Shown here one piece after another: positions 28,779-37,354 of a stretch of 64,000 nt of DNA. Positions within the stretch are counted from its first letter, which is position 1. Every line of letters begins with the position of its first letter. The stretch comes from Solimonas sp. SE-A11 (GTDB lineage: Bacteria; Pseudomonadota; Gammaproteobacteria; Nevskiales; Nevskiaceae), in assembly GCF_030345715.1 (NCBI RefSeq), contig NZ_JAUASX010000011.1, forward strand, positions 1-64,000, in the 5' to 3' direction. Both the position numbers and the translations under genes were made by a program. Under the pieces are notes generated by a model that saw only the letters and a list, made by a program, of their open reading frames with translations, did no database searches and was not told the origin of the DNA.

Positions 28779-30137
28779 CTAGGCCGCCAGGCGACCTTCC
28801 TCGCGCAGCTTGTCCAGGTGCCCTTCGATGTTCATGCGCGCCAGCGGCCATAGCGCCTTGTCGACGCCGGCGTAGACGATCGGCAGCATCTCTTCCGCGC
28901 TGCGGCCCTGGCCATGCAGCTCCAGGATCTGCAGCTCGCGCGCTTCGCGGTGCTTCAGCGTTTCCGCCAGGCGGTAGACCGTGCCCAGCGCCGTACCGTG
29001 CGAGGGCACGATGACCTTGGGGTCCAGCGCGATGATGCGGCGCAGCGACTCGAAATAGCGGCCCATGTGGCCCTCGGGCTTGGCGATCACCACCGTGCCC
29101 AGGCCCTGGATCAGGTCGCCCACCAGGCACCAGGCGCGGTTGTCCGGCATCAGCGCCAACTGGCCCTGGTCGTGGCCCGGCACCTCCAGCACGCGCACCG
29201 GCTGGCCCAGCCAGCGGCACAGCACGTCGCCGTCGCGGTACAGGTTGACCGTCGGCAGCCCCTCGAAGAAGCGTCCCTCGGTACGGTCCCAGATGCGGCC
29301 GCGGGTATCGTCCGACATGCCGATGGGAATCTGCAGGCGTCGCGCCATCACGTCCGCGCGTTCGCGGTGGTCGTGATGATGATGGGTCAGGAAGATTTCG
29401 TGCACGCCATAACGCTGCGTCATCGCCAGCAGCTTTTCCATCTCCTCGTCGTCGGCCGGGGAGGGATCCACCAGTACGCGGTGCGACTGCATGTCACCGA
29501 GGATGAAGGCATTGGTGTGCTGCGCCGGCGGGATCGTGTGCGAGCGCACCCAGACATGGCGCACGCCGCAGACCTGCTCCACCATCGGCAGTTCGTCGTC
29601 GCCGCGGAACTCGAAATGCAGGCGTGGCACCGTGGTGGCGCCGATGTCGGCCGCCAGGGCTTTGAGGGTTTCCAGCGAGGGCGGGGCGATCAGCATCTCG
29701 CCTGCTTCGTAGCGCTTGATGAGGTCCACCGGTGGCGCCCAGTAGGCCTCCGCCACTTCGTTGCTGTCGATGGTGAGCGAGGGCCGCTCGCGCAGCTCCA
29801 CGCGATAGAAATGGGTGTTGAAGCGCACCGGGAACACCGGCGGCGTCAGCGCCGTGCCCAGCAGGCTGGCGCCAGCGACCTGGCCGGCATTGCAGGCCGC
29901 GGTCATGTCCCAGCCGAGCTCCTCGAGCAGCTCGCGCGCCAGCGCCTCGGCCTGGCGCGGCTCGACACCGGCCAGCGAGCGGCAGGTGGGCGGGTGCTCG
30001 CCGTCGGTCTTGTCGATCTTGCCGCCAGGGAAGGCATTGAAGCCGGGGAAGGCCGGCAGCCAGGGCTGGCGGCGCATGATCAGCACCTCGCCGTCATGGA
30101 CCAGCACGCCGGTCACCGCATCGAGGATCCGCGACAT
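28779..30137 (-). CDS. Nudix hydrolase-metallo-beta-lactamase fusion protein
   Basis: A 452-residue two-domain protein. Residues 1-170 are Nudix-like: NAFPGGKIDKTD, then after an insertion EALARELLEELGWDM, i.e. a Nudix box split by extra residues, as in NUDT19-like proteins. Residues 190-450 are an MBL fold: THHHHDHRERA, VPGHDQGQLAL, LVGDLIQGLGTVV and IVPSHGTALG form the usual two-metal site, closest to LACTB2-like enzymes. The substrate is unknown; CoA derivatives or nucleotides are reasonable guesses. Its start overlaps the stop of the next small lipoprotein gene. Confidence 0.88.
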   Translation of the reverse strand: MSRILDAVTGVLVHDGEVLIMRRQPWLPAFPGFNAFPGGKIDKTDGEHPPTCRSLAGVEPRQAEALARELLEELGWDMTAACNAGQVAGASLLGTALTPPVFPVRFNTHFYRVELRERPSLTIDSNEVAEAYWAPPVDLIKRYEAGEMLIAPPSLETLKALAADIGATTVPRLHFEFRGDDELPMVEQVCGVRHVWVRSHTIPPAQHTNAFILGDMQSHRVLVDPSPADDEEMEKLLAMTQRYGVHEIFLTHHHHDHRERADVMARRLQIPIGMSDDTRGRIWDRTEGRFFEGLPTVNLYRDGDVLCRWLGQPVRVLEVPGHDQGQLALMPDNRAWCLVGDLIQGLGTVVIAKPEGHMGRYFESLRRIIALDPKVIVPSHGTALGTVYRLAETLKHREARELQILELHGQGRSAEEMLPIVYAGVDKALWPLARMNIEGHLDKLREEGRLAA

Positions 30138-30409
30138 CAGGGCTGCACCGCGTCGATGTGCTTGATCACCACCGTATCGCCGCCGTAGCTGACGCTGACG
30201 ACGTGCTTGCTCCCCTTCCAGGTTTCGGTGGAGACGGAAATCCCGCCAAGACCGCCGCCGGAAACCTCGTCGGGCTTGCCGAGGATGGAGTGGACGTCGG
30301 CACGGCTCATGCCGGCTTCGACGCGCTCGTAGTTCTCGGGGGTGACCCGGGAGCAGCCCGCGAGCAGCAGGGCGGCCAGGGCCAGGGTGGCAAGGGGGCG
30401 GCGGGACAT
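30137..30409 (-). CDS. Small SmpA/OmlA-like (DUF3862-like) lipoprotein
   Basis: A 90-residue lipoprotein (lipobox LLAGC). The mature part, with NYERVEAGMSRADVHSILGKPDEV, has the BLIP/SmpA-type pattern found in BamE and DUF3862 proteins. The start is the ATG with GGAGA eight bases upstream; a much longer in-frame extension antisense to the CBS gene is not coding. It is likely co-transcribed with the Nudix-MBL gene. Confidence 0.8.
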   Translation of the reverse strand: MSRRPLATLALAALLLAGCSRVTPENYERVEAGMSRADVHSILGKPDEVSGGGLGGISVSTETWKGSKHVVSVSYGGDTVVIKHIDAVQP

Positions 30410-30532
30410 CGCATCTCCGGCGAAAAAGGCGTTCAGAGACAAGCAGATTACAACAGTTGCCCGAACCGGACGTTTTTCACTTCCACTGCCGCCTGACGGG
30501 TGCATAATCGGGAAAAGCCCTGGGAGGGGAAT

Positions 30533-30937
30533 ATGTCGCAGCAGCTGGCTTCCAAGCGGGTCCGCGATTACATGGCGCGCAACCTGGTGACCTTCACGCC
30601 GGACACCGAGGTGCTCAGTGCGATCCACCAGATCGTCAAGCACCGCATCTCCGGCGCCCCCGTGGTGGATCGCGACGGCAAGCTGGTCGGCATGCTGTCG
30701 GAGAAGGACTGCCTCAAGATGGCCCTGGTGGCCGGACACGAGGGCGTCCCCGCCGGCCTGGTGGACGACTTCATGTCCCGCGACCCGTCCACGGTCGACG
30801 CCGACGACAGCCTGCTGGATATCGCCAGCCGCTTTGTCGATGCGCCGTTCAAGCGCTTCCCGGTGAAGGAGAACGACCAGCTGGTCGGGCAAATCTCCCG
30901 CTCCGACGTACTGCGCGCGATCGACGAGCTTTATTGA
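30533..30937 (+). CDS. Stand-alone tandem CBS-domain protein
   Basis: A 134-residue protein made of two CBS motifs (about residues 10-65 and 80-134). VKHRISGAPVVDRDGKLVGMLSEKD and FKRFPVKENDQLVGQISRSDVL are the typical CBS ends. Such Bateman modules bind adenine nucleotides and act as energy sensors. A strong GGGAGGGGA lies before the ATG. It has no obvious partner. Confidence 0.92.
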   Translation: MSQQLASKRVRDYMARNLVTFTPDTEVLSAIHQIVKHRISGAPVVDRDGKLVGMLSEKDCLKMALVAGHEGVPAGLVDDFMSRDPSTVDADDSLLDIASRFVDAPFKRFPVKENDQLVGQISRSDVLRAIDELY

Positions 30938-30950
30938 GGCGCCGGGGCGG

Positions 30951-31003
30951 CGAAGCGCGGCGACCATGATCGCCACCCTTCGCGGCCAACGCCCGCTCCT
31001 ACA
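30951..31003. repeat. Diverged REP-like sequence
   Basis: The minus strand reads TGTAGGAGCGGGCGTTGGCCGCG, the start of a common Pseudomonas-type REP, followed by a second short palindrome, GGCGACCATGATCGCC. It separates two convergent genes. The arms are only partly complementary, so it is a decayed or chimeric copy. Confidence 0.5.
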
Positions 31004-31009
31004 AAAGCA

Positions 31010-32329
31010 CTAGGCCGTCGCGGTCGGAGCGTAGAGCTGGTGGCTGTGGTGGGTCTTGGGCTCCCACAGCTCGATGTCGCGCTCGATCTCCGCCGCTTCG
31101 ATCACCTGGCCGGCAGGGCCGGTGGTGGTATCGACGAAGGCGGCTTCCAGCACGCGCACCAGGCCGCGCACGTTGCCATGCCAGCGGCAGGCGCGGATGC
31201 GCTCCCAGGCCGCGCCGCTGATGCCGCTCGGCGCCTTCCAGCTGGTGCACTTGGAGCCCAGCTTGGCCAGCACCGTGCCCATGATCGCGATCATGTCCTC
31301 CTCGCGGGCGGACAGTTCCGGCACCTGCAGCACCGCTGCGCCCATGCGCGTGAATTCATCCAGGTTCACGGCGTTCTGCAGGTAGGTCCAGCTGCGGTTG
31401 GTGGCGAACAGCACCGCACATTCGATCTGACGCTTGGCGGTGGCGCCGTAGGGCAGGTACTGGCCGTTGTCCAGGGCCTCCATCAGCACCTCCATCACCG
31501 GGCCGGAGATGTCGTGGCTCTCGTCGATGAAGGTGACGCCGTCGCGCGCCTGGGTGAAGGCGCCGGTGCGCGCGGATGCGCCGGGGAAGGCGCCGGCCAC
31601 GTGGCCGCAGAGCAGCGACTTGATGGCGGCCTTGTCGCGGGTATTCTCGGCCAGCAGGTTCACGGACACGAAGCTGCCCTGGCCGCGTACCAGATAGTAG
31701 TAGTAGGCCATCGAGGTCTTGCCGGAGCCGGGGCCTCCGAGCAGGCAGGCGCGGCCGACGCCGTTCTGCGCGAAGCCGCGGATGCGGTGCACCAGCTGGT
31801 GCGTCTCGGGGCTGATGACGAACAGGTTGCGCATCGGGCTGTTCTCGACCTCGGTGGAGGTCGGCGTGCGAATGACGTTCTCACTCTCGGTATGCTGCAG
31901 ACGGTGCGGCAGGCGCTGGGCCACGCCGGCCACGTTCTCCTCCAGCATCAGGCGGATGCCGCCCAGGCGGTTCTGGGCGGCGCGCCGGTCCAGCCACTGG
32001 CCCAGGGCCACCAGGCGGTCGCCGGTGATGGCGATCACCAGCGTCACGCGGTTGCCGGCATTGCGCTGCGCCAGCACCAGGTCGGCCAGGGGATCCAGGT
32101 CCGCCGGGTTGGGGAACAGGCTCAGCAGGAATTCACTCTCCGGAGCGGCGCTGGCCGACGACGAGGCCGGCTGGATCTCGCAGCGCCGGCCCTCCGGCAC
32201 GCAGGCGTGCAGGCTGTCCAGCTCTTCCGGCCGGTGCAGCAGGTCTTGTGGTGCGAACACGGTCAGGAAAGCCGGGGGAATGCGGTCCAGGGTGGGGATC
32301 GCGGAGGGCTTCTTCTTGATGTTGAACAT
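31010..32329 (-). CDS. bEBP-like AAA+ ATPase lacking a DNA-binding domain, with altered GAFTGA loop
   Basis: A 439-residue protein. The N-terminal 165 residues have no recognisable domain. Residues 170-400 resemble the sigma-54 interaction domain: Walker A GGPGSGKT (198-205), Walker B VTFIDES with Asp269-Glu270, and WHGNVRGL (383-390) in place of the usual PGNVREL. The loop that contacts sigma-54 reads GAFPGA (246-251), Pro replacing the critical Thr. No Fis-type helix-turn-helix follows. It is probably an ATPase remodelling another partner. It stands alone, convergent with the CBS gene. Confidence 0.75.
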   Translation of the reverse strand: MFNIKKKPSAIPTLDRIPPAFLTVFAPQDLLHRPEELDSLHACVPEGRRCEIQPASSSASAAPESEFLLSLFPNPADLDPLADLVLAQRNAGNRVTLVIAITGDRLVALGQWLDRRAAQNRLGGIRLMLEENVAGVAQRLPHRLQHTESENVIRTPTSTEVENSPMRNLFVISPETHQLVHRIRGFAQNGVGRACLLGGPGSGKTSMAYYYYLVRGQGSFVSVNLLAENTRDKAAIKSLLCGHVAGAFPGASARTGAFTQARDGVTFIDESHDISGPVMEVLMEALDNGQYLPYGATAKRQIECAVLFATNRSWTYLQNAVNLDEFTRMGAAVLQVPELSAREEDMIAIMGTVLAKLGSKCTSWKAPSGISGAAWERIRACRWHGNVRGLVRVLEAAFVDTTTGPAGQVIEAAEIERDIELWEPKTHHSHQLYAPTATA

Positions 32330-32530
32330 GGCGCGCTCGCAAGGTGGGGCCGGTGGGGTATCACACTACCGCAAGGCTAGGCCGTCAGGGATGTCCCGGT
32401 CACCTGCCCGCCGATGAAAAGGGACGGCGCGCGGATCAACGGCGAAAGGAATGCGCGCAGACCGGGGAGGGTGGGATGCCTTCGGCCGCATTCCGCGCGA
32501 TACTTCCGGCTCACCATCCATGCGAATCCC

Positions 32531-33649
32531 ATGAGCGCGCTCAAGGCAATCAGCCAACACGGCCAGTCGGTCTGGCTCGACTATATCCGCCGCGACCTGC
32601 TGCTGTCCGGCGGCCTGCGGAAACTGATCGACGAGGACGGCCTGCTGGGCCTGACCTCCAACCCGGCGATCTTCGAGAAGGCCATTGGCGGTAGCGCCGA
32701 CTACGATCCGGCCCTCAAGTCCCTGGTGGCCGGCGGCCTGCGCGATCCCGCGGGGCTGTTCGAGCAACTGGCGATCCAGGACATCCAGCAGGCGGCGGAC
32801 ATCTTCCGCCCTGTCTGGGAGGCCAGCAGCGGCGTGGACGGCTACGTCAGCCTGGAAGTGGCCCCGGACCTGGCCTGCGACACCGCCGGCACCCTGGCCG
32901 ACGCCCGCCGGCTATGGGCCGCGGTCGGCCGCCCCAACCTGATGATCAAGGTGCCGGGCACGCCCGAAGGCGCCGAAGCGATCCGCCAGCTGATCGCCGA
33001 GGGCATCAACGTCAACGTCACCCTGCTGTTCTCGCGCCCGGCCTACCGGGCCGTGGCCGAGGCCTACCTGGCTGGCCTGGAGGCGCGCGTGGCCGGCGGT
33101 GGCGCCATCGACCGCATCGCCAGCGTCGCCAGCTTCTTCATCAGCCGCATCGACGCGGCCATGGACGCCGAGATCGCCGCGCGCGGCGCTGAGGCGCAGG
33201 CCTTGGCCGGCAAGGTCGCCATCGCCAACGCCAAGCTGGCCTACGAGGACTACAAGGCACTCTGCGCCGGCGCACGCTGGCAGAAGCTGGCAGGCCAGGG
33301 CGCCCGCCCGCAGCGCCTGCTGTGGGCCAGCACCGGCACCAAGAATCCTGCCTACCGCGACGTGCTCTATGTCGAGGAACTGATCGGGCCCGAGACGGTG
33401 GATACCATCCCGCCGGCCACCATGGATGCCTTCCGTGACCACGGCCGGCCGCGCGCCAGCCTGCAGGAGGGCACGGCGGATGCCGTTGCCGTGATTGCGG
33501 CGGTGGAGCGCCTGGGCTTGCCGCTGGACGCCATCACCACGCGGTTGGTGACGGAGGGCATCAAGCTGTTCGTGGACGCCCATGACCAACTGCTGGCGGC
33601 CGTGGCGCGCAAGCGCGACGCCCTGGCTTCGCAGGCACAGCCGGCCTGA
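32531..33649 (+). CDS. tal: Transaldolase
   Basis: Pentose-phosphate enzyme moving a dihydroxyacetone unit. The 372-residue protein is the longer transaldolase type. LLGLTSNPAIFEKAIGGS is the N-terminal signature, and the Schiff-base Lys lies in NLMIKVPGTPEGAEAI. The start MSALKAISQHGQSVWLDYI is chosen because it fits family N-termini; the 39 upstream in-frame residues are not conserved. Confidence 0.95.
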   Translation: MSALKAISQHGQSVWLDYIRRDLLLSGGLRKLIDEDGLLGLTSNPAIFEKAIGGSADYDPALKSLVAGGLRDPAGLFEQLAIQDIQQAADIFRPVWEASSGVDGYVSLEVAPDLACDTAGTLADARRLWAAVGRPNLMIKVPGTPEGAEAIRQLIAEGINVNVTLLFSRPAYRAVAEAYLAGLEARVAGGGAIDRIASVASFFISRIDAAMDAEIAARGAEAQALAGKVAIANAKLAYEDYKALCAGARWQKLAGQGARPQRLLWASTGTKNPAYRDVLYVEELIGPETVDTIPPATMDAFRDHGRPRASLQEGTADAVAVIAAVERLGLPLDAITTRLVTEGIKLFVDAHDQLLAAVARKRDALASQAQPA

Positions 33650-33731
33650 GGGCCGGCGCGGCGGATTCATGATGGATTCAGCGGCTTGCGGGCAGGATGA
33701 GAGTCCGTTTTCGTTTCGCGAGGACTCCAAC

Positions 33732-34064
33732 ATGCTGGTCAGAAGCCTGCTGCTGGCCACCGCCATCGCCCTGCCCGGGGTGGTTGGCGCCAGCGTCCAG
33801 GCCGGGATTCCGGTTACCGATGCCGACTCCGGCCAATACCTGAGCGACGCCGCCGTCACCGCCGACGTCAAGCGGGCCTTGATCGCGCAGCGCAATCTGG
33901 ATGCGCTGGAGATCAAGGTGAGCACCCGCAAGGGCGTGGTGCAGCTGTCGGGCTTCGCCGGTACCTCCGCGCAGATCAGCCAGGCCATCGAGGTGGCTCG
34001 TGCGGTCCGTGGCGTGCGCGAGGTCAAGAACGAGCTGCGCCTGAAGCGGGTCGACAAGCCCTGA
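33732..34064 (+). CDS. Exported single BON-domain protein
   Basis: A 110-residue protein with a signal peptide (MLVRSLLLATAIALPGVVGA) and one BON domain: VTADVKRALIAQRNLDALEI then GVVQLSGFAG and VREVKNELRL. BON domains bind phospholipid or envelope surfaces; OsmY is the known relative. An upstream in-frame ATG at 33670 would bury the signal peptide. A paralogue lies at 39.5 kb. Confidence 0.88.
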   Translation: MLVRSLLLATAIALPGVVGASVQAGIPVTDADSGQYLSDAAVTADVKRALIAQRNLDALEIKVSTRKGVVQLSGFAGTSAQISQAIEVARAVRGVREVKNELRLKRVDKP

Positions 34065-34144
34065 GCGAAAAAACCCGCGTGAGCCCTGGCGGACGCAAGT
34101 CCCCCGATCTAACCTGAAGGTCCCGCGCAGGAGACCACAAAGCC

Positions 34145-35248
34145 GTGGCCGAAACCCCCGAGCAGCAAACTCCCGACCTGCCGCCCGAGCGCCGCTTCGA
34201 GCGCTTCTTCCAGTACGTCTTCATGCTCGGCCTGGTCGCCGGCTGCCTGACGATCCTGCTGCCGTTCTTCACCGCAATCCTGTTCTCCATGGTGATCGCG
34301 ATCTCCACCTGGCCCTACTATCGCTGGCTGCAGCGCAAGCTGCGCAGCACCGTGGCGGCGGCCCTGGTGGGTTGCCTGGCGGTGACCCTGCTGATCATCG
34401 GCCCGGCGGTGCTTCTGTCGCTGTCCGGCGTGCAGGGCCTGGCCTGGTTGTCCGAGTCGCTGCGTCACGCATTCGCCAACGGTCCGCCACCGCCGCCGGA
34501 CTGGCTGCTGCGCATTCCCTGGTTCGGCGACGACCTGCAGGACACCTGGCGCCGCATGGCCAACAATACCGGCGAGGCGCAGCAACTGCTGGCGCGCTAT
34601 TTCGAGCCCCTGCGGCATTTCGCCGTGACCGCAGGCAAGGTGCTCGGCGCCGGCCTGATGCAGATCGGCTTCGCCATCTTCCTACTGTTCTTCATGTATC
34701 GCGACGGCGAGCGCCTGGGCCGCTGGCTCAAGACCGCCGCGCGGCGCATCGCCGGCCCGCCGGCCGACGACCTGCTCGAGACAGGCCAGAACACCATTGT
34801 CGGCGTGATGATCGGCGTGCTCGGCACCGCGCTGGCTCAGGCCATGGTGGCCGCCCTGGGCTTCCTCATCGCCGGCGTGCCGGGGGCGATCCTGCTGGCG
34901 ACGCTGACCTTCGTGTTGTCGATGGTGCCGGTGGGCCCGCCGCTGGTCTGGGGCGGCGCCGCGATCTGGTTGTTCAACCAGGGGCAGCCCGGCTGGGCGG
35001 TGTTCATGGTGATCTACGGCCTGCTGGCGATCAGCGCCGTGGACAACGTCATCAAGCCCTACCTGATCTCGCGCTCCAGCCATCTGCCGTTCGCCCTGAC
35101 GCTGATGGGCGTGATCGGCGGCGTACTGGGCTTCGGGTTCATGGGCGTCTTCATCGGGCCGACCCTGCTGGCACTGGCGATCAGCATCGGCGGGCGCTGG
35201 CTGTCCTCGCCGCCGAATCCCGCGCCGGCACCCTCCGCGCAGGGGTAA
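34145..35248 (+). CDS. AI-2E family transporter, second copy
   Basis: A 367-residue protein with about seven to eight membrane segments, for example VFMLGLVAGCLTILLPFF and FAIFLLFFMYRDGERL. The family signature is VNVIKPYLISR-like: VDNVIKPYLISRSSHLPFAL. It is a paralogue of the PerM-like protein at 24.2 kb but much diverged. A GTG start follows CAGGAG. Substrate unknown. Confidence 0.92.
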   Translation: MAETPEQQTPDLPPERRFERFFQYVFMLGLVAGCLTILLPFFTAILFSMVIAISTWPYYRWLQRKLRSTVAAALVGCLAVTLLIIGPAVLLSLSGVQGLAWLSESLRHAFANGPPPPPDWLLRIPWFGDDLQDTWRRMANNTGEAQQLLARYFEPLRHFAVTAGKVLGAGLMQIGFAIFLLFFMYRDGERLGRWLKTAARRIAGPPADDLLETGQNTIVGVMIGVLGTALAQAMVAALGFLIAGVPGAILLATLTFVLSMVPVGPPLVWGGAAIWLFNQGQPGWAVFMVIYGLLAISAVDNVIKPYLISRSSHLPFALTLMGVIGGVLGFGFMGVFIGPTLLALAISIGGRWLSSPPNPAPAPSAQG

Positions 35249-35260
35249 GATGCGCGCCGC

Positions 35261-35653
35261 ATGAACGACGCACTTCCCACGCTTTACGAGCAGCTCGGCG
35301 GCGAGACGGTGATCCGCCGCCTGATCGACAGCTTCTATGACCACATGGACAGCGATCCGGCCTTTGCCGGTATCCGCGCCCTGCATCCGCCGCAGCTGAC
35401 GGGTTCACGCGACAAGACCTTCTGGTTCCTCTGCGGCTGGAGCGGCGGACCCAACTACTACATCGAGCGTTTCGGGCATCCGCGCCTGCGCGCGCGGCAT
35501 CTGCCGTTTCCCATCGGCGTGTCGGAGCGCGACCAGTGGCTGGGCTGCATGGCGCGTGCCCTGGTGGACAGCGAGATCCCCGAGCCGCTGCAGCGACAGC
35601 TGTTGGGCTCGCTGGCCGGCACGGCCGACTGGATGCGCAACAAGAACGACTAG
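35261..35653 (+). CDS. Group II truncated haemoglobin
   Basis: A 130-residue 2-over-2 globin. LYEQLGGETVIRRLIDSFYDHM is the N-terminal signature, Tyr at B10 is in SFYDHM, the proximal His is in RLRARHLPFPIG and the group II Trp at G8 is in ERDQWLGCM. These proteins bind O2 or NO and protect from nitrosative stress. It begins 12 bases after the transporter stop. Confidence 0.94.
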   Translation: MNDALPTLYEQLGGETVIRRLIDSFYDHMDSDPAFAGIRALHPPQLTGSRDKTFWFLCGWSGGPNYYIERFGHPRLRARHLPFPIGVSERDQWLGCMARALVDSEIPEPLQRQLLGSLAGTADWMRNKND

Positions 35654-35756
35654 CTGCACCGGATCTGCACCCGCTTCCGCGGAATTTGCACAGACGCTGC
35701 GCGGGCCTGCCTTGGCGGCCGCCTAGCCTTGGACACTCCATACCAAGGAGTCGTCC

Positions 35757-37136
35757 ATGCTTCCTGAAGCGCCACTTGCGCCGCCACCGCCATCGCGGCG
35801 CACCAGCCTGTTCCAGAGCCCCGGCGGGCGCCTGCTGCTGATCGGCCTGTTGTTGCTGGTGCTGATGATTCCGGCGCAGATGATCCGCGGTGTCGTGCAG
35901 GAGCGTGAGGCGCGGCGTGACGAGGCCGCCGCGAGCATCGTCGCGTCCTGGGGTGGCAGCCAGCGCCTGCTGGGGCCGATCTTGCGCGTGCCCTTCGTGA
36001 CGCGACATGGCAGCACCGATGCCCAGGGCAAGATCACCGAAACCACGCGCGCCGATGCCCTGTACCTGCTGCCGCAGACCCTGCAGGTGGATGCACGGCT
36101 GGATACGGAGCTGCGGCACCGCGGCATGTTCGAGATGCCGGTGTACAAGGCCGACCTGGGCCTGCGCGGGCATTTCGTACGGCCCGACCTGTCGCGCTGG
36201 GGCGTGCGGCCCGAGGATATCGACTGGAGTGCGGCCGAACTGGTGGTATCGCTGAGCGAGCCGTGCTCGCTGCATGCCGATGCCTGGCTGGACTGGCAGG
36301 GGAAGCGGCTGCGCTTCCGTCCCTCGCTCGGCAGCGCGCAACTGGGCAAGCTCGCCGGAATCCACGTGCCGCTGTCGCCGGACGGTGCCGAGCTGTTCGG
36401 CCAGGGGCCGGCCGGTTTCGAGATCGCCCTCACCGTCAACGGCGCGGAAGCCCTGTCCTTTGCGCCCACCGCCGAGGAGACGCGGGTGCGCCTCAGCGCC
36501 GGTTGGCCGCACCCGAGTTTCCAGGGGGGCTGGCTGCCGGTGCAGCGGCAGATCGACGAGCGCGGCTTCAGCGCGGCCTGGTCGGTGTCCTGGCTGGGGC
36601 GCGACTATCCGCAGCTGTGGCGCGAGCACTCGCCGGTGGGTGAGGCACTGACGGCCTCGGTGTTCGGCGTCAGCCTGGCGGTGCCGGTGGACACCTACCT
36701 GCTGGCCGAGCGCATCAGCAAGTACGCGCTGCTGACCCTGGTCTGCACCTTCGCGGTGATCTGGCTGGGGGAGACGCTCACCGGCCGGCGCGTGCATCCG
36801 ATGCAGTACGGCTTCGTGGGTGCGGGCCTGTGCCTGTTCGGCTTGCTGCAGTTGTCGGTGGCCGAGCACTTCGGCTTTGCCATGGCCTATGGCGTGGCGG
36901 CAGTCGCGGTGACGCTGATGGTGACGCTGTACAGCCGCAGCCTGGTCGGGAACTGGCGCGCGCTGGCGGTGGGCGGTGTGCTGGCGGGCCTCTACGGCTA
37001 CCTGTACACGATCCTGCAGGCTGAGGATTATGCGCTGCTCGGCGGCACGGTGGCGTTGTTCCTGGGCTTGGCGCTGGCCATGTACCTGACCCGGAGGATC
37101 GACTGGTTCGCCAGCGGCAAGGGTGAAGCCGGCTGA
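35757..37136 (+). CDS. creD: CreD family inner-membrane protein
   Basis: A 459-residue protein with an N-terminal membrane anchor (GGRLLLIGLLLLVLMIPAQMI), a large periplasmic beta domain and five to six C-terminal helices starting near KYALLTLVCTFAVIWLGE. CreD is an envelope-integrity protein induced by the CreBC two-component system in enterics; creBC are not in this window. The upstream CCAAGGAG serves as ribosome-binding site. Confidence 0.93.
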   Translation: MLPEAPLAPPPPSRRTSLFQSPGGRLLLIGLLLLVLMIPAQMIRGVVQEREARRDEAAASIVASWGGSQRLLGPILRVPFVTRHGSTDAQGKITETTRADALYLLPQTLQVDARLDTELRHRGMFEMPVYKADLGLRGHFVRPDLSRWGVRPEDIDWSAAELVVSLSEPCSLHADAWLDWQGKRLRFRPSLGSAQLGKLAGIHVPLSPDGAELFGQGPAGFEIALTVNGAEALSFAPTAEETRVRLSAGWPHPSFQGGWLPVQRQIDERGFSAAWSVSWLGRDYPQLWREHSPVGEALTASVFGVSLAVPVDTYLLAERISKYALLTLVCTFAVIWLGETLTGRRVHPMQYGFVGAGLCLFGLLQLSVAEHFGFAMAYGVAAVAVTLMVTLYSRSLVGNWRALAVGGVLAGLYGYLYTILQAEDYALLGGTVALFLGLALAMYLTRRIDWFASGKGEAG

Positions 37137-37145
37137 GAAAAAATA

Positions 37146-37163
37146 GGCCGCCCGGAGGCGGCC
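37146..37163. terminator. Terminator-like hairpin after creD
   Basis: Seven-base arms GGCCGCC and GGCGGCC flank CGGA, nine bases past the creD stop. An A-run precedes and only TT follows, so termination efficiency is uncertain. The following 190 bases to the MocR gene show nothing else. Confidence 0.5.
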
Positions 37164-37354
37164 TTGGGGAGTTCGCGGGCCTGTGGCTCTGCGGACTCCC
37201 TCGCTGCGCCCCCACGCCTGCGTCAGGATTCCGCTGTTCACCGCCAGGCTGCGCCGTCATTCAAACGCTGCGAGTGCCGGAGGCTAGAGGACCCCGGCGA
37301 ATCCAGACTAGCGGCTGCCGCCCGGCCACGCGTCCCCCCATATGGGTGGTGTGC

